DNA of 64,000 bases from F23-D06 sp963620035 (GTDB lineage: Bacteria; Bacteroidota; Bacteroidia; Bacteroidales; WCHB1-69): positions 32,257 to 96,256 of the forward strand of contig CAVEXN010000006.1 of the NCBI GenBank assembly GCA_963620035.1, in the 5' to 3' direction. This document shows, piece after piece, positions 53,753-62,560 of this stretch. Numbering within the stretch: the first letter of the stretch is position 1; the number at the start of each line of letters is the position of its first letter. The translations under genes were made by a program, and so were the position numbers. The notes beneath the pieces were generated by a model. It did no database searches. It worked only from the letters and a program-made list of their open reading frames with translations, and had not been told where the DNA came from.

Positions 53753-55243
53753 GTGCGTGATATGAAAACGCATTTCTCTGCCAGTATTTCTCTATCACTG
53801 AAACGCATTTTCTCGAATGTGGCGTTTTATGTGATGCTCTTCGCACTTGTGCGCTTGTATGGGATAACAAATCCGCCGCTTGAGGTGGGGCATAACTGGC
53901 GGCAGGTTACCGGACTTATGGTGGCACGCAACTTTTATGAAACCGATGCCAATATCTTCTATCCGCGCGTTGACGACTGCGGCGACAACGTGGGCATTGT
54001 TGCCATGGAGTTCCCCTCCCTCAATTATCTGCACTTTCTTGTATCTGAATTGTTCGGCTTCGACGACTGGTACGGTAGACTTATCAATCTGGCCGTGTCG
54101 TCGATAGGAGTGCTTTTCTTTTCCAAATTGTTGAAGATGATTGGCTTTTCCAGAAGAACGGTGTTGCTGTCGGCGCTGTTTCTTCTTTCGTCTGTCTGGT
54201 TTTCGTTCTCCCGCAAAATGATGCCCGACACCTATTGTGTTTCGCTTGTGTTCATTGGCATGTACTTTGCGGGCCGTTATCTGCAGCAGGGCGGGCATTA
54301 TGATTTGTTTCTGTTCATGCTCTTCGCTTCGTTAGCGTCTCTTTCCAAGATTCCGGCAGCAATCTATTTCATATACATCATACCACTGCTTTTTTCACGG
54401 ACTCTTGACCGCAAGAAACTACGCATAGTTGTAATAGCCTCTGCAATACCTGTCGCCCTGACGATTTTCTGGTATTTCGGATGGAACCATAAGTTGGTTC
54501 ACGAGTATCACAACTGGTACAATACAGGCGTGCCGTTTCTTTTCGGGTTGGAAGATTGTGCGCGTCATCTTCCGCAGATTCTCCACCGTTTCTGTTTTGA
54601 CGGCTTTTGCGGCTATATAGGTTTCTTCTTGTTCGTTGCCGGGATGATTCTGATATTCAAGCGTGGTGACCGTAAGATGATGGTATTAGTCCTCTATCCG
54701 TTTGCCGTTTTCGTGCTCTATATCATTAAGTCGGGAAGCAGTTTCTACGATCAGAACTACTATATGATACCTTTTGTGCCTGTAATGGCGACGGTTGCGG
54801 CATACGCATTGTCTTCTGTCAGGTTAAAATGGGCCGTTCCGTTGTTGACGGCAGCTGTTGTCACCGAAGGCATTGCCAACCAGCATCAGGATTTTATCCT
54901 TAAAAAAGAGGATTGTTATCTTCTCAATCTTGAAAAGGAGATGGACAAATGCAGTACAAGGCAGGATCTCATCCTTGTAAATGGTGACGGGAACGGACAG
55001 ATGCTGTATTTCGCCCACAGGAAAGGATGGTCGTGCCGTGGCGGTGAGATTGCGGAAAAACTTCGTGTTGTATCAATGGAAAACAGGAACTCGAAAGTAC
55101 GTTGTTATGTCGTGCTCGACAAGCATAAACCTTCTGTCCCCTCGTTTGACTTGCCAGTGGTATATGAAGACGAGGATTTTGTCGTCTATGCTTGTTTGTC
55201 GGAAATTGAGAATATGGACTTCTCAAAATGCTTGCGGGCATAG
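53753..55243 (+). CDS. GT39-like membrane glycosyltransferase
   Basis: The 496-residue protein has 10 or more membrane helices. The first loop carries EVGHNWRQVTGLMVARNFYE and later EFPSLNYLHFLV, the pattern of the PMT_2/GT39 lipid-linked sugar transferases. The soluble C-terminal part (about 385-490) is alpha/beta. An undecaprenyl-phosphate-sugar donor is expected; the acceptor is unknown. A second ATG three codons in (MKTHFSAS) is the likelier start. It starts 5 bp after rnc, and its last 58 bp overlap the end of clpX on the opposite strand. Confidence 0.78.
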   Translation: MRDMKTHFSASISLSLKRIFSNVAFYVMLFALVRLYGITNPPLEVGHNWRQVTGLMVARNFYETDANIFYPRVDDCGDNVGIVAMEFPSLNYLHFLVSELFGFDDWYGRLINLAVSSIGVLFFSKLLKMIGFSRRTVLLSALFLLSSVWFSFSRKMMPDTYCVSLVFIGMYFAGRYLQQGGHYDLFLFMLFASLASLSKIPAAIYFIYIIPLLFSRTLDRKKLRIVVIASAIPVALTIFWYFGWNHKLVHEYHNWYNTGVPFLFGLEDCARHLPQILHRFCFDGFCGYIGFFLFVAGMILIFKRGDRKMMVLVLYPFAVFVLYIIKSGSSFYDQNYYMIPFVPVMATVAAYALSSVRLKWAVPLLTAAVVTEGIANQHQDFILKKEDCYLLNLEKEMDKCSTRQDLILVNGDGNGQMLYFAHRKGWSCRGGEIAEKLRVVSMENRNSKVRCYVVLDKHKPSVPSFDLPVVYEDEDFVVYACLSEIENMDFSKCLRA

Positions 55244-56433
55244 TCCAGGGTCACAGACATCTTGCGGCGGTTCATACTGGGAAAATCGTACATGGCATCG
55301 GTCATGATCTTCTCAACGATGGCTCTCAGGCCGCGTGCGCCTAGTTTCAGCTCAATGGCTTTCTGAACCATATAGTCCAACGCTTCGTCATCAAAAACAA
55401 GGTTTATGCCGTCCATCTTGAAAAGTTTCATATACTGCTTCACCAAAGCGTTTTTTGGCAAGGTGAGGATTCGTTTCAAGGCCGGGGCGTCGAGCGGATC
55501 CAACGAAGTGATGACGGGGAAGCGTCCGCACAATTCCGGAATCAGTCCGAATTGCTTGACATCTTGAGCCGAAACATACTTCAGCATGTTCGACTTGTCA
55601 ATAGTACGGTTCTTCTTGTTGTAGCCGATGGCATTGGTGTTCATACGTTCGCTGATGATCTGTGACAGATTGTTGAACGCACCGCTGGCGATGAAAAGGA
55701 TATTCTGGGTGTTGATGTGAATAAATTCCTGTTCGGGATGCTTCCTCCCTCCTTTTGGCGGTACATTCACTACAGACCCCTCCAGCAGTTTGAGCAGCGA
55801 CTGTTGTACGCCCTCTCCGGAGACATCACGGGTGATTGAGGGATTGTCGGCGCCTTTGCGGGCAATCTTGTCAATTTCGTCGATGAAGACGATGCCCCGT
55901 TCTGCGCTTGGGACATCGTAGTCGGCAGCCTGCAGCAAACGGGTAAGGATACTTTCAACGTCTTCGCCCACATAGCCGGCCTCGGTAAAGACCGTTGCGT
56001 CAGCAATGCAAAACGGCACGTCCAGCAATTTGGCTATCGTTCTGGCCAACAGTGTCTTCCCTGTTCCCGTATCGCCAATCATCAAGATGTTCGATTTCTC
56101 AATTTCCACCTCCTTGTCGTCGGAGGACGTTTCCTGAAGCAGGCGTTTGTAGTGGTTATAGACGGCCACGGCGATAACCTTCTTGGCCTCGTCCTGACCT
56201 ATGACATACTCGTCAAGTTTGGCCTTGATCTCGTGTGGCTTGAGCAGGTTGACTTTCAGAGAGGCAAGCGTCTCTTTCTTCTCACGCACCTCTTTGTCAC
56301 GCATAATGATGTTGATGGAATCGACGCATTGTGTACAAATCGTACCCGACAAACCACTTATCAGGAACTCGTTTTCAGGGACGGAGCGTCCGCAGAAACT
56401 ACATATTCTGTCGTTGTGTTTGTACTTGGCCAT
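55186..56433 (-). CDS. clpX: ATP-dependent Clp protease ATP-binding subunit ClpX
   Basis: The 415-residue AAA+ unfoldase has an N-terminal zinc-binding domain (CSFCGRSVPENE ... CTQC), Walker A GDTGTGKTLLAR, Walker B IVFIDEIDKIARKGA, the pore loop region GYVGEDVES and sensor GARGLRAIVEKIM. It recognises and feeds substrates to ClpP. A ClpP-docking loop of the IGF type is represented by AIGYNKKNR-adjacent sequence but is not a clear match. The C-terminus overlaps the GT39-like gene in antisense. clpP lies 3 bp upstream. Confidence 0.97.
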   Translation of the reverse strand: MAKYKHNDRICSFCGRSVPENEFLISGLSGTICTQCVDSINIIMRDKEVREKKETLASLKVNLLKPHEIKAKLDEYVIGQDEAKKVIAVAVYNHYKRLLQETSSDDKEVEIEKSNILMIGDTGTGKTLLARTIAKLLDVPFCIADATVFTEAGYVGEDVESILTRLLQAADYDVPSAERGIVFIDEIDKIARKGADNPSITRDVSGEGVQQSLLKLLEGSVVNVPPKGGRKHPEQEFIHINTQNILFIASGAFNNLSQIISERMNTNAIGYNKKNRTIDKSNMLKYVSAQDVKQFGLIPELCGRFPVITSLDPLDAPALKRILTLPKNALVKQYMKLFKMDGINLVFDDEALDYMVQKAIELKLGARGLRAIVEKIMTDAMYDFPSMNRRKMSVTLDYARKHFEKSIFSISDKQA

Positions 56434-56436
56434 AAA

Positions 56437-57114
56437 CTATTGGCGCTCTTTTGAGAGTATCTGGTCAATCAGTCCGTACTCTTTGGCTTCGGCTGCAATC
56501 ATCCAATGGTCGCGGTCGCAGTCTTTCCAAACCTGTTCAAAATCTTTCCCGGTATGTTCAGCTATTATATCGTACAATTCCCTTTTGATCTTCATAATCT
56601 CCTGGGCCTCGATTTCGATGTCAGAAGCCTGTCCTTGTGTTCCGCCCATAGGTTGATGAATCATCACGCGGGAGTGGGGCAGCGCAAAACGTTTGCCTTT
56701 GGCTCCGGCACAGAGGATTACGGCAGCCATGGAAGCGGCCATGCCTGTGCAGATCGTGGAAACATCTGGTTTGATGTACTGGATGGTGTCATAGATGCCG
56801 AGACCCGAATAAACTTGTCCCCCGGGACTGTTCAGGTAAATCTGGATGTCTCTGTCTGGATCTTGAGATTCAAGAAAGAGGAGCTGCGCCTGAATGATGT
56901 TTGCGACATCATCATCAATAGGCACGCCGAGGAAGATGATGCGTTCTTTCATCAGACGCGAGAACACATCCAACTGGGTGATGTTCATCGGACGCTCTTC
57001 AATGATGTAGGGCGTGATGTAGTTGCGTGTCATCGAGACATAATTGTCCATCTTCATGCTGCTGATGCCACACTGCTTCATCGCATACTTTCTGAATTCA
57101 TCGTTTATCATCAT
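56437..57114 (-). CDS. clpP: ATP-dependent Clp protease proteolytic subunit ClpP
   Basis: The 225-residue serine protease has Ser128 in CTGMAASMAAVIL and His153 in SRVMIHQPMGG, with Asp expected near residue 202 (CDRDHWM). An N-terminal extension of about 40 residues (to ITPYIIEERP) is usual in Bacteroidota and is probably removed. It is 8 bp downstream of tig and upstream of clpX in the conserved tig-clpP-clpX order. Confidence 0.97.
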   Translation of the reverse strand: MMINDEFRKYAMKQCGISSMKMDNYVSMTRNYITPYIIEERPMNITQLDVFSRLMKERIIFLGVPIDDDVANIIQAQLLFLESQDPDRDIQIYLNSPGGQVYSGLGIYDTIQYIKPDVSTICTGMAASMAAVILCAGAKGKRFALPHSRVMIHQPMGGTQGQASDIEIEAQEIMKIKRELYDIIAEHTGKDFEQVWKDCDRDHWMIAAEAKEYGLIDQILSKERQ

Positions 57115-57122
57115 GTGTGCGG

Positions 57123-58601
57123 TTATTCTTGTTCTGTGGTTTTCTTTGTTTTCTTTGCAGCCGTCTTTTTGGGCTTTTCTACAGTTTCTTTCGAGTTCTC
57201 TTCTGATTGTTCTTCAGATTTTGCAGCGGATTTTCTGGAAGCGCTTTTCTTGGGGGCGGCCTCTTCCTCTTTAGACTCGGCTTTTTTGTCTCGTCCGACA
57301 AGCATATCGACAAACATGTCAATGTTGCCCTCTTTTGTCTTCAGATTCAGTTTCGAGCGGAGCACCTTGACCAATTTTGCATCATAGAGTTGGTCATACA
57401 CATTCTTGAGGTTCTCTTTGTTTTCCATCGCTTGTTTCACAAGCGCTTCAATTCTGGGCGCTACGTCTTCAGCGTTGAAGTTCGCAAAATAGTTGTTGAT
57501 GAAATACTGGCGGAAATAATCTTTCACCTCTTCGGCATTGACGCGCACATCTTCGCCCGCAACCAGTTTTTCCTCGATGATTTGCCACTTGAACGACTTC
57601 CTGATGTCGTCATATTGCTCGTTGAGTTTCTCTTCCGTCATATCTTTCTGTACGAGACGGACATAGCGTTTGATGAAATCATCGGGCAATTCAATTGCCA
57701 CGTTGTTCACGAGCATTTCGACAGCATCATTCATGAACTTGCGGTCTATTTCTTGTGCATATTGCTGTTGGAATACAGAAATCACCTTGTCTTTCAGTTG
57801 TTGCTCGGTAGTCACGGTGCCATCCGGGAAGGCTTTCTTGAAGAACTCTTCGTTGATTACGGCAAGTTCAATTCGTCCGATGTGGCTTATGGTCAATTCG
57901 TACGTGTAGTCGTTGCCCTCCTCAAGGTCTTTGGCGTCGATGCGGAGGAAATGGGCAAGGGCATAGTTGTTGTTGAAAGCCTGTCTCAAGGAAAGCGTCA
58001 CCGTGTCGCCGATTTTCTTTCCCGCAAACCCTTTGCGGGCGTCCGGGGTGAGCTGTTCAAGTGCGATATAGCTCACTTTGTCTTCCCCATATTTGACGGA
58101 AACATTGTCGTCGTCTTCAATCGTTTCCGGCTCGGAGTAATTGCCGTGGCGTTTGCGGAGATTGTCGATGTATTTCTTGCATTCTTCGTCAGACGGAATC
58201 ATCTTGAAGTCAATGACCTCGGGCAATTTTGCATAATCGATGTTCACCTCGGGGGCCAGTGCGTATTCATAGACGAACTCAAAGTTGTCGGCGGAATCGA
58301 AGTCGGCTTTCGTCTTGCCCTCTACAGGGAGAGGCTCGAAGATGTATTTGACGTTGTTGTCTTTCATGAATTTGTCCATGCTTTCATTGACAAGTCTGTC
58401 GATTTCCTGAACAAGAAGGGATTTCTCATACATTTTCTTCACAATTCCCATCGGGGCGTTGCCGGGGCGGAAGCCTGGAATCTGCACGCTCCGTCTCTGT
58501 TTTCTCAGGGCAGCCTCAAGACTGGCTGCATAGTCTTCCTTGTTGATTTCAAACGTCACTTCCTGCACCTGGCCAGGAACATTCTCATGCTTAATATTCA
58601 T
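57123..58601 (-). CDS. tig: Trigger factor (ribosome-associated chaperone)
   Basis: The 492-residue protein has the N-terminal ribosome-binding domain (MNIKHENVPGQVQEVTFEIN, with FRPGNAP matching the signature GFRxGxxP), a middle region in place of a strict FKBP domain, and a C-terminal helical domain. In Bacteroidota the PPIase domain is typically diverged. The last 55 residues are a low-complexity Lys/Glu/Ala/Ser tail (KKSASRKSAAKSEEQSEENS...), an unusual extension. It leads the tig-clpP-clpX operon. Confidence 0.95.
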   Translation of the reverse strand: MNIKHENVPGQVQEVTFEINKEDYAASLEAALRKQRRSVQIPGFRPGNAPMGIVKKMYEKSLLVQEIDRLVNESMDKFMKDNNVKYIFEPLPVEGKTKADFDSADNFEFVYEYALAPEVNIDYAKLPEVIDFKMIPSDEECKKYIDNLRKRHGNYSEPETIEDDDNVSVKYGEDKVSYIALEQLTPDARKGFAGKKIGDTVTLSLRQAFNNNYALAHFLRIDAKDLEEGNDYTYELTISHIGRIELAVINEEFFKKAFPDGTVTTEQQLKDKVISVFQQQYAQEIDRKFMNDAVEMLVNNVAIELPDDFIKRYVRLVQKDMTEEKLNEQYDDIRKSFKWQIIEEKLVAGEDVRVNAEEVKDYFRQYFINNYFANFNAEDVAPRIEALVKQAMENKENLKNVYDQLYDAKLVKVLRSKLNLKTKEGNIDMFVDMLVGRDKKAESKEEEAAPKKSASRKSAAKSEEQSEENSKETVEKPKKTAAKKTKKTTEQE

Positions 58602-58630
58602 ACTGAAGCTATATAATTATTCATAATAAA

Positions 58631-58670
58631 AGACATACAGCACCACCGGTGTTGCATGTCTCTGAATTTC
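58631..58670 (-). terminator. Hairpin between secG and tig
   Basis: On the minus strand a 14-bp stem AGACATGCAACACC / GGTGCTGTATGTCT (one mismatch, one G-U) with a 3-nt loop is followed by TTTATTATG. It lies 25 bp after the secG stop and 30 bp before tig, so it ends the secG transcript. Confidence 0.65.
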
Positions 58671-58685
58671 CGTCAAAGTGTTGCG

Positions 58686-58985
58686 TTACTCTTGGGTTTG
58701 CGTATCGCTGTCATTTTGGGTCTGCTCTGTTTGGTAATTGTTGGCGTTCAGTGATTTAACTTCGCTCTTTGACATAAAAGCACATACGAAACAGAGAACC
58801 ATAATGAACGTGGCAATTCCCCAGGTCGCCTTTTCGAGGACGTCAGCCGTTTTGCGCACGCCCATTATCTGGTTTGACGAGGCGAAATTGGATGCGAGGC
58901 CGCCGCCTTTAGAGTTTTGGATTAAAATCACAAAAGCCAGCACTACGCAGGCCAGAATGATCAATATGACACAAAGTGTAAACAT
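58686..58985 (-). CDS. secG: Preprotein translocase subunit SecG
   Basis: The 99-residue protein has two membrane helices (CVILIILACVVLAFVILIQN and GIATFIMVLCFVCAFM) joined by the SecG loop NSKGGGLASNFASSNQIMGV, plus a polar Gln/Thr-rich tail. It is a non-essential SecYEG component. It follows the TPR-like gene by 31 bp. Confidence 0.94.
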   Translation of the reverse strand: MFTLCVILIILACVVLAFVILIQNSKGGGLASNFASSNQIMGVRKTADVLEKATWGIATFIMVLCFVCAFMSKSEVKSLNANNYQTEQTQNDSDTQTQE

Positions 58986-59016
58986 CGTTTTTAAATTACT
59001 GTTTTAATACTAAGTT

Positions 59017-59649
59017 TTAATTCTTTTCGTCTTGAATGTCCTGCTCTTTCTGCAGTTTTTCAATTTGGGCTGCAAAGTAACGATTTTTTTCCGGAAAATG
59101 CAACTTTAAAATTTCGTACATCTGCACGGCCTTGCTTGAGCACCCCTGCTCTGCATAAATTCTTGCCAATGTTTCACTTACGATGTTCGGATCCTCTTCA
59201 AGACTGTCGGCTCCGTAATTGGCTTCCGCATCGTGCGTTTCTGGTGAATAGATGATTTTAGGAGCGTCTTTAGAGAATTTTTCAATCAGCTGGTCGATCA
59301 GTTCCTGCCGTTGGTTGTGGTTTTCTGCGGGATGCCGCACGAAAACCGGCTGTGTTCCGGGCTGTTTTGGCTCTTTGGGCACTGCCGTCAGCAACACGTT
59401 CATTCGAGGCCGTTCTGTATGCACTACAGGCTCGAACTCTGCTGAAAACCGATAGAAGCGGTGAATGTCTGACAACGTAAGCAACATTCTGTTGCGGTTA
59501 TGCGACAATGTTCTGGGCGACAATAGTTTAAGGCAGAAGAAACTGACCATCGATGAGGCAGGGTACTTCTTCTGCAAGTCGAGCAGCGTCTGTTTCGCCT
59601 CCTCTTTGTCTTTGACGTTCACAAAATCGTTGAAAAATATCCTATTCAT
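59017..59649 (-). CDS. Tetratricopeptide-like protein of unknown function
   Basis: The start used is the ATG at 59649 (MNRIFFNDFVNVKDKEEAKQ), giving about 210 residues; the longer frame to 59706 crosses the promoter box and the end of lptE. The N-terminal third is helical, the middle is polar and probably unstructured (PKEPKQPGTQPVFVRHPAEN), and the C-terminus has one TPR-like pair (SETLARIYAEQGCSSKAVQM, YEILKLHFPEKNRYFAAQIE). The conserved Bacteroidales neighbourhood with lptE and secG suggests an envelope or secretion link; no function is established. Confidence 0.8.
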   Translation of the reverse strand: MNRIFFNDFVNVKDKEEAKQTLLDLQKKYPASSMVSFFCLKLLSPRTLSHNRNRMLLTLSDIHRFYRFSAEFEPVVHTERPRMNVLLTAVPKEPKQPGTQPVFVRHPAENHNQRQELIDQLIEKFSKDAPKIIYSPETHDAEANYGADSLEEDPNIVSETLARIYAEQGCSSKAVQMYEILKLHFPEKNRYFAAQIEKLQKEQDIQDEKN

Positions 59650-59669
59650 TGCTATAGACCAAGCGGGGC

Positions 59670-59678
59670 GCAAAGATA
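59670..59678 (-). promoter_or_regulatory. -7 promoter box for the TPR-like gene and secG
   Basis: TATCTTTGC on the minus strand is 20 nt before the ATG at 59649, inside the gap after lptE. Confidence 0.6.
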
Positions 59679-59706
59679 CAAAAAATCGTCCATGATGCCG
59701 TGCCAC

Positions 59707-60225
59707 TTACCAATTGACGAAGGCTTTGTTGAATATGTCGTCTGTCAACGCTTCGTTGATTTCTTCGACAAGCGTATTTTCCACGCTGCTCAAGTTCCTG
59801 GTACTCGAGTAGTCGGCATAGCGCGAGAAAGTCTGCTCAAAGTTCTGAGACTCGTCGAACTTGTTGGTGAAGCGCACCTTGACGGTTACCGTGAGCCTGT
59901 TCATGGCCGGCGTGTCGTTGCCCTGAATGGCGACAGGTGAAACGGAATAGCCGGTAATTTCGCCCTCAATGGCATAGTCACCTTGCCCACTGACGATGGT
60001 CAAGGGGGTTTGCCCTTGTATCTTGTCCTTTAGTGCGGTGGTGAACGACTGGCTCAATGAGGGGTTCACGAGCGAGGCGTTGTTGCGAAACGTCGTGATC
60101 TCTACCGTTTTGGCTCTCGGGTCTATCGTGCCGCCCGTCAATGAAATAGACATCCTGCATCCGGACGCACACAACAGCAGAACAGTGCAGAGCAGAGCAG
60201 GCCGCAATAATGTCCTACAGTCCAT
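59707..60225 (-). CDS. lptE: LPS assembly lipoprotein LptE family protein
   Basis: The start used is the ATG at 60225 (MDCRTLLRPALLCTVLLLC), giving 172 residues with lipobox ASGC. The mature part begins MSISLTGGTIDPRAKTVEIT and contains the LptE-type beta/alpha pattern (FTTALKDKIQGQTPLTIVSG, YAIEGEITGYSVSPVAIQG). LptE plugs the LptD barrel for LPS export. Its start overlaps the end of the sigma-54 activator gene by 11 nt, so the two are coupled. Confidence 0.88.
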   Translation of the reverse strand: MDCRTLLRPALLCTVLLLCASGCRMSISLTGGTIDPRAKTVEITTFRNNASLVNPSLSQSFTTALKDKIQGQTPLTIVSGQGDYAIEGEITGYSVSPVAIQGNDTPAMNRLTVTVKVRFTNKFDESQNFEQTFSRYADYSSTRNLSSVENTLVEEINEALTDDIFNKAFVNW

Positions 60226-61432
60226 ATTCCTTGATTTTCCTGTAAAGTGTCCTTTCCGATATGCGCAGCTCCTCGGCGGCCAGCTTCCGGTTCTGATGGT
60301 TCCGTTCAAGCGCCTTTGATATGGCGTTTTTTTCGGTGTTCTCCATAGAAAGGTCTCCCTCTTCTATGACGATTGTGTTGTCGTAATGGGGCTCGTCATC
60401 GTTTTTTTTCTGGGCGACAGGAGGGTGGGTTATTTCATAGTCCAGTTCATTGTCTTCAAGCGGATAGTCTTTCAGTTGTACCGGATTCGAGTGGACGGCC
60501 GTGCCGTTGAGGATCTGGTTCACCGTTGTTTTGAGTTCAGAAATCTCCCTTTGCAGTTCGCCGATGAATTTGAAGAGTATTTCCCTTTGGAACTGTTCGT
60601 TGCTCTCGCTTTCAGGCCGGAGCACGGCAGGCAGGTTCGATCCTGTGGGCGAGACAAGATAGGGTTTGAGTGTTTCGGCGTCAATGAGCCGGTTTTTCTC
60701 AATGAGCGAAATCTGTTCCGTCACATGCTTCAGTTGCCGTATGTTGCCGGGCCAGCGGTATTTCTTCAGGGCATCGATGGCATCTTCCGTCAGCGTGATG
60801 GCGGGAGAGTGGTATTTGGCAGAAAAGTCGCTTGAGAATTTCACGAAAAGAGGGTAGATGTCGTCCTGACGTTCGCGCAGGGGCGGCAAGTGTATCGCGA
60901 CGGAATTGAGACGGTAGTAAAGGTCCTCCCGGAACTTGCCCTTGGCAATGCGCTCTGCCACGTTCACATTGGTGGCGGCAACCACCCTGACGTCCGTTTT
61001 CATGACCTTTGAAGAGCCTACGCGTATGTATTCGCCGTTTTCAAGCACACGCAGCAGACGTACTTGGGTGGATAAAGGCAGGTCGGCCACCTCGTCCAGA
61101 AAGATGGTGCCGCCGTCGGCAACCTCAAAATAGCCTTTTCGCATCTCAACCGCCCCGGTGAAAGCGCCCTTTTCGTGACCGAAAAGTTCAGAGTCTATTG
61201 TCCCTTCCGGGATAGCCCCACAGTTCACGGCGATGTATTTGCCTTGCCGGCGCGCACTGTTCTCGTGTATGATTTTCGGGAAATTCTCTTTCCCAACGCC
61301 GCTTTCGCCCGTTATCAAGACGGAAAGGTCCGTTGCGGCCACTTGCACGGCAATGTCTATCGCTCTTTCCAAAGCCGGGTCGAAACCGATAATGCCAAAG
61401 CGGCGTTTGATTGCATCAAAATTTGCCACCAT
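60215..61432 (-). CDS. Sigma-54-dependent transcriptional activator without receiver domain
   Basis: The start used is the ATG at 61432 (MVANFDAIKRRFGIIG), giving 405 residues; the longer frame to 61483 crosses the promoter box. It has an AAA+ domain (Walker A GESGVGKE, the sigma-54 contact loop GAFTGA, Walker B GTIFLDEVADLP, and WPGNIRQLKHV) and a C-terminal Fis-type helix-turn-helix (NRKLAAEELRISERTLYRKI). There is no receiver or sensory N-terminus, so its activity must be set by level or a partner. It heads a unit with lptE, as is usual in Bacteroidales. Confidence 0.93.
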   Translation of the reverse strand: MVANFDAIKRRFGIIGFDPALERAIDIAVQVAATDLSVLITGESGVGKENFPKIIHENSARRQGKYIAVNCGAIPEGTIDSELFGHEKGAFTGAVEMRKGYFEVADGGTIFLDEVADLPLSTQVRLLRVLENGEYIRVGSSKVMKTDVRVVAATNVNVAERIAKGKFREDLYYRLNSVAIHLPPLRERQDDIYPLFVKFSSDFSAKYHSPAITLTEDAIDALKKYRWPGNIRQLKHVTEQISLIEKNRLIDAETLKPYLVSPTGSNLPAVLRPESESNEQFQREILFKFIGELQREISELKTTVNQILNGTAVHSNPVQLKDYPLEDNELDYEITHPPVAQKKNDDEPHYDNTIVIEEGDLSMENTEKNAISKALERNHQNRKLAAEELRISERTLYRKIKEYGL

Positions 61433-61452
61433 AGAAATGTCATTAGTCGGGT

Positions 61453-61461
61453 GCAAAGATA
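61453..61461 (-). promoter_or_regulatory. -7 promoter box for the sigma-54 activator gene
   Basis: TATCTTTGC on the minus strand is 20 nt before the ATG at 61432. Confidence 0.6.
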
Positions 61462-61505
61462 GCATTTTTTGCACGACGGCCATTTGCCATGGGAAAAGGA
61501 AAATG

Positions 61506-62477
61506 CTACTCCCGTTCCCGGTAAGTCTGAAGCAGTCCGCGGATTTCTTCTGGTGTTTTTGCCTGCATCAGCCCCATACGTACGCTCTTGAAGTTGCGGA
61601 GTCCTTTGAAATAACCGGCGTAAAAGGCGCGCATTTCCAGAACCGCCCGTCGCTCGCCTTTCTCCGCGGCCATCATGGACAGATGCCGCAACGCCGTTCC
61701 CATGCGTTCCTGATAGGAGGGCACCGTTGGTTCCAAGTTCGCCAAACTCTCCTTTATTGCTTTGAAAATCCAAGGGTTGCCTATTGCCGCACGACCGATC
61801 ATGACGGCATCGACACCATATCTGTCGCGGCAGAGGAGCGCCTTGCCGGCAGAATCGATGTCGCCGTTCCCGATGACGGGGATTTTCATCCTGGGGTTGC
61901 GCTTCACGGCTTCAATCAGAGACCAGTCGGCCTCGCCGCTGTACATCTGTGCCCGGGTGCGCCCATGGATGGCTATCGCCTCAATGCCAATGTCCTGGAG
62001 CCTTTCGGCTACTTCAACAATGGGCTTGTCGGAACTGTCCCAGCCCAGCCGGGTCTTTACCGTCACGGGGATGTCAACCGCCTTGACGACAGCAGCGGTC
62101 AATGCCACCATCCGCGGCACATCCCTCAGGATGGCGGAGCCGGCGCCTTTGTTGACCACTTTACGTACGGGGCAGCCCCAGTTGATGTCTATGAAATCGG
62201 GGCTGTCGGCGGCGGCAATCCGTGCGGCGGCGACAAGAGACTCTTCATTGTGCCCGAAAATCTGTATTCCTATCGGACGTTCCGTCTCTGCGAACTGCAT
62301 TTTCTTCAGACTTTTGTCCACTTCTCTGGAGAGCGCGTCGGAAGAGATGAACTCGGAAATGAGCACATCCGCACCCATCTCTTTGCAAATCATACGGAAT
62401 GACTGGTCTGTCACGCCCTCCATCGGCGCAAGATAGATGGGGAAAGGGTATTGCTTAAGAAAATCCTTAATGTGCAT
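61506..62477 (-). CDS. dusB: tRNA-dihydrouridine synthase DusB
   Basis: The 323-residue flavoprotein reduces uridine in tRNA. It has IYLAPMEGVTDQSFRMICKE, the catalytic Cys in DINWGCPVRKVVNKGAGSA (about residue 101), VKTRLGWDSSDKP, and the FMN-binding AIHGRTRAQMYSG and VIGNGDIDSAGKA. The C-terminal helical domain is complete. The ATG follows the promoter box by only 12 nt, so the mRNA leader is nearly absent. Confidence 0.96.
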   Translation of the reverse strand: MHIKDFLKQYPFPIYLAPMEGVTDQSFRMICKEMGADVLISEFISSDALSREVDKSLKKMQFAETERPIGIQIFGHNEESLVAAARIAAADSPDFIDINWGCPVRKVVNKGAGSAILRDVPRMVALTAAVVKAVDIPVTVKTRLGWDSSDKPIVEVAERLQDIGIEAIAIHGRTRAQMYSGEADWSLIEAVKRNPRMKIPVIGNGDIDSAGKALLCRDRYGVDAVMIGRAAIGNPWIFKAIKESLANLEPTVPSYQERMGTALRHLSMMAAEKGERRAVLEMRAFYAGYFKGLRNFKSVRMGLMQAKTPEEIRGLLQTYRERE

Positions 62478-62489
62478 GGCAAAAAAAGC

Positions 62490-62514
62490 GCAAAGATATT
62501 TTTTTTACTTTTGC
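62490..62514. promoter_or_regulatory. Back-to-back -7 boxes for dusB and the coiled-coil protein gene
   Basis: Minus strand TATCTTTGC (62498-62490) serves dusB; plus strand TACTTTTGC (62506-62514) serves the gene at 62561. Only 7 bp separate them, so each polymerase footprint covers the other's -33 region. Confidence 0.6.
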
Positions 62515-62560
62515 ACCCAATGAAAAAACAATGGGAAGAACATTAAATTCTCTAAATATT

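Noticed and set aside
57207..58616. 469-codon plus-strand frame opposite trigger factor
   Set aside because: Shadow frame; the minus strand encodes a full trigger factor with the expected neighbours.
61233..62402. 389-codon plus-strand frame across the sigma-54 activator and dusB
   Set aside because: It spans two convincingly coding minus-strand genes and their gap, and has no recognisable domain.
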